From the NCBI GenBank assembly GCA_050288705.1, contig JBNKEI010000093.1, forward strand, positions 1 to 64,000: DNA of 64,000 nucleotides, read 5' to 3'. The DNA comes from JBNKEI01 sp050288705. GTDB lineage: Bacteria; Myxococcota; Myxococcia; Myxococcales; UBA5297. The notes beneath the pieces are model-generated. The model searched no databases, had not been told where the DNA came from, and saw only the letters and a list, made by a program, of their open reading frames with translations. The translations under genes and the position numbers were made by a program. Shown here piece after piece: positions 63,016 through 64,000 of the stretch; positions within the stretch are counted from its first letter, which is position 1; each line of letters starts with the position of its first letter.

Positions 63016-64000
63016 ATGAGCGAACCCCGATTCTTCAACACTGCTGGTCCCGTCAATAGTGAGTGGCATTATTTGGTACCGCCCCTTTCGCGTATTGATC
63101 TAGACGGCGTGCAGTCGCTCGTTAATCAACGCAAGTACTTTGTTCTCCATGCCCCTCGCCAGACCGGAAAAACTTCCTGCTTGAACGCTTTGGCGGAACA
63201 CCTGAATGCTCAGGGCAAATATCGAGCGTGCTACATTAATGTGGAAATTGGGCAACCAGCGCGCGATGATACCGAGAAAGCCTTCTCGGGAATTGATCGC
63301 GAGCTAGTTTGGGCAGCGCGAGCCATGGGTGAGCCGCGCCTTGATCTTTTTCGCAAAGAGCTGGCTAGCGATTGGAATGCGGTTAACACTTTTTCTGAGC
63401 TACTAGGTCGCTGGGCGGAACTCGATCTCACTAAGCCGGCAGTGCTTATTATTGACGAAGTCGATGCGCTGGTCGGAGATACACTCATCACCCTGCTTCG
63501 GCTTCTGCGCACCGGATACAACAAACGCCCGCGATGGTTCCCTTCCAGCGTGATTCTGTGCGGAATACGTGACGTGTGGGATTACCGGCTGTTTTCTTCG
63601 GCAGAGAAAACCGTTATCACCGGTGGCTCGGCATTTAATATAAAAGCAGAATCACTTCGCCTAGGTGATTTTAATCGGCAACAGGTGGAAATGCTGCTTA
63701 GTAAACACACCGCCGCCACCGGCCAAATCTTTACACCAGAAGCAAGCAACACCATTTGGAGCCTTACCCAAGGGCAACCTTGGCTAGTTAACGCCCTTGC
63801 TTACCAAGCTTGCTTTGTAGATAAGCAAGGCAAAGACCGATCACATCGTATTGATCACCAACTAATCGACACCTCGAAAGAAGCTCTCATCTCTCGGCGA
63901 GACACTCATGTTGATCAGCTTGCCGATAAACTGAGAGAAAAGAGAGTTCACCAGGTTATCCAGCCCATTCTCGCCGGATCAACTCTAGACGAGGTTTCCT
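63016..64000 (+). CDS. AAA-like ATPase (3' end outside window)
   Basis: The frame runs open from ATG 63016 to the end of the window (about 328 codons). It has a Walker A HAPRQTGKTSCLNALAEHL at about 45-63 and a Walker B AVLIIDEVDAL at about 141-151, with a short N-terminal lead (PPLSRIDLDGVQSLV) and a later ILCGIRDVW sensor-like segment. This matches the AAA-ATPase-like family (single module, uncharacterised, often with several paralogues per genome in deltaproteobacterial MAGs). The upstream gap from korC is 62 nt with no obvious ribosome binding site. Function unknown. Confidence 0.8.
   Translation, partial: MSEPRFFNTAGPVNSEWHYLVPPLSRIDLDGVQSLVNQRKYFVLHAPRQTGKTSCLNALAEHLNAQGKYRACYINVEIGQPARDDTEKAFSGIDRELVWAARAMGEPRLDLFRKELASDWNAVNTFSELLGRWAELDLTKPAVLIIDEVDALVGDTLITLLRLLRTGYNKRPRWFPSSVILCGIRDVWDYRLFSSAEKTVITGGSAFNIKAESLRLGDFNRQQVEMLLSKHTAATGQIFTPEASNTIWSLTQGQPWLVNALAYQACFVDKQGKDRSHRIDHQLIDTSKEALISRRDTHVDQLADKLREKRVHQVIQPILAGSTLDEVS

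Noticed and set aside
1..64000. CRISPR arrays, insertion sequences, prophage or restriction-modification genes
   Set aside because: No regularly spaced repeats, transposase, integrase, phage structural or methylase motifs were seen on either strand.

Overview
The window looks like ordinary chromosomal DNA of a deltaproteobacterium in the broad sense, most like Myxococcota or a related lineage. GC is moderate (mid to high 40s by eye). The argument rests on gene content: two membrane-anchored Ser/Thr kinases with HRDVSPxN loops and PEGA-type C-termini, a stand-alone PEGA protein, an AgmX/TonB-like TPR lipoprotein, several outer-membrane-type lipoproteins, a PrkA/DUF444/SpoVR cluster, and a tilS-ftsH-folP operon. 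I see no rRNA, tRNA, CRISPR array, phage or intact insertion sequence. The taxonomic call is inference.

Layout. 0-5 kb: end of a membrane protein, a zinc-ribbon microprotein, an M23 peptidase, secA and folB. 5-14 kb, mostly minus strand: a 1060-residue protein with a divergent fold-type I PLP-enzyme core, a DUF3857/transglutaminase TPR protein coupled to a TolB-like lipoprotein, and a RimK-like ligase. 14-25 kb: Ser/Thr kinase, an orphan, a DUF2183 phosphatase, a CDF transporter, TreY, an EEP-family lipoprotein with a small beta-barrel, and a minimal CheA-like kinase. 25.5-29 kb: ablA-ablB (N-acetyl-beta-lysine) with a second KamA-family radical SAM gene. 29-36 kb: a hairpin-rich spacer, ribF, trmB, then prkA-DUF444-spoVR. 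36-47 kb: a secreted protein with a duplicated domain, an SGNH lipoprotein, a PEGA protein, a double-ring Clp ATPase without M-domain, a DUF3419/BtaA-like enzyme, a second Ser/Thr kinase, and an intergenic region with five hairpins ending in an orphan terminator. 47-58 kb: tilS-ftsH-folP, manC, uppP, a metallophosphoesterase, galU, a Cys-rich lipoprotein, nadD and a NamZ-like gene. 58-64 kb: TPR lipoprotein, korDABC, and an AAA ATPase cut by the window end.

How the genes work together. Much of the window serves the envelope: SecA export, M23 and NamZ in peptidoglycan turnover, UppP in undecaprenyl carrier recycling, ManC and GalU in sugar-nucleotide supply, and FtsH in membrane proteolysis. 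Folate synthesis is represented by folB and folP. The abl genes and treY point to compatible-solute synthesis. KorDABC supplies low-potential ferredoxin chemistry on a 2-oxoacid, probably 2-oxoglutarate, which together with the radical SAM enzymes suggests an anaerobic or microaerobic capability. The least explained loci are the PLP-core giant (5080-8262), the structured RNA-like segment (46772-46972), the hairpin-rich spacer (29018-29407) and the duplicated-domain secreted protein (36307-37347).
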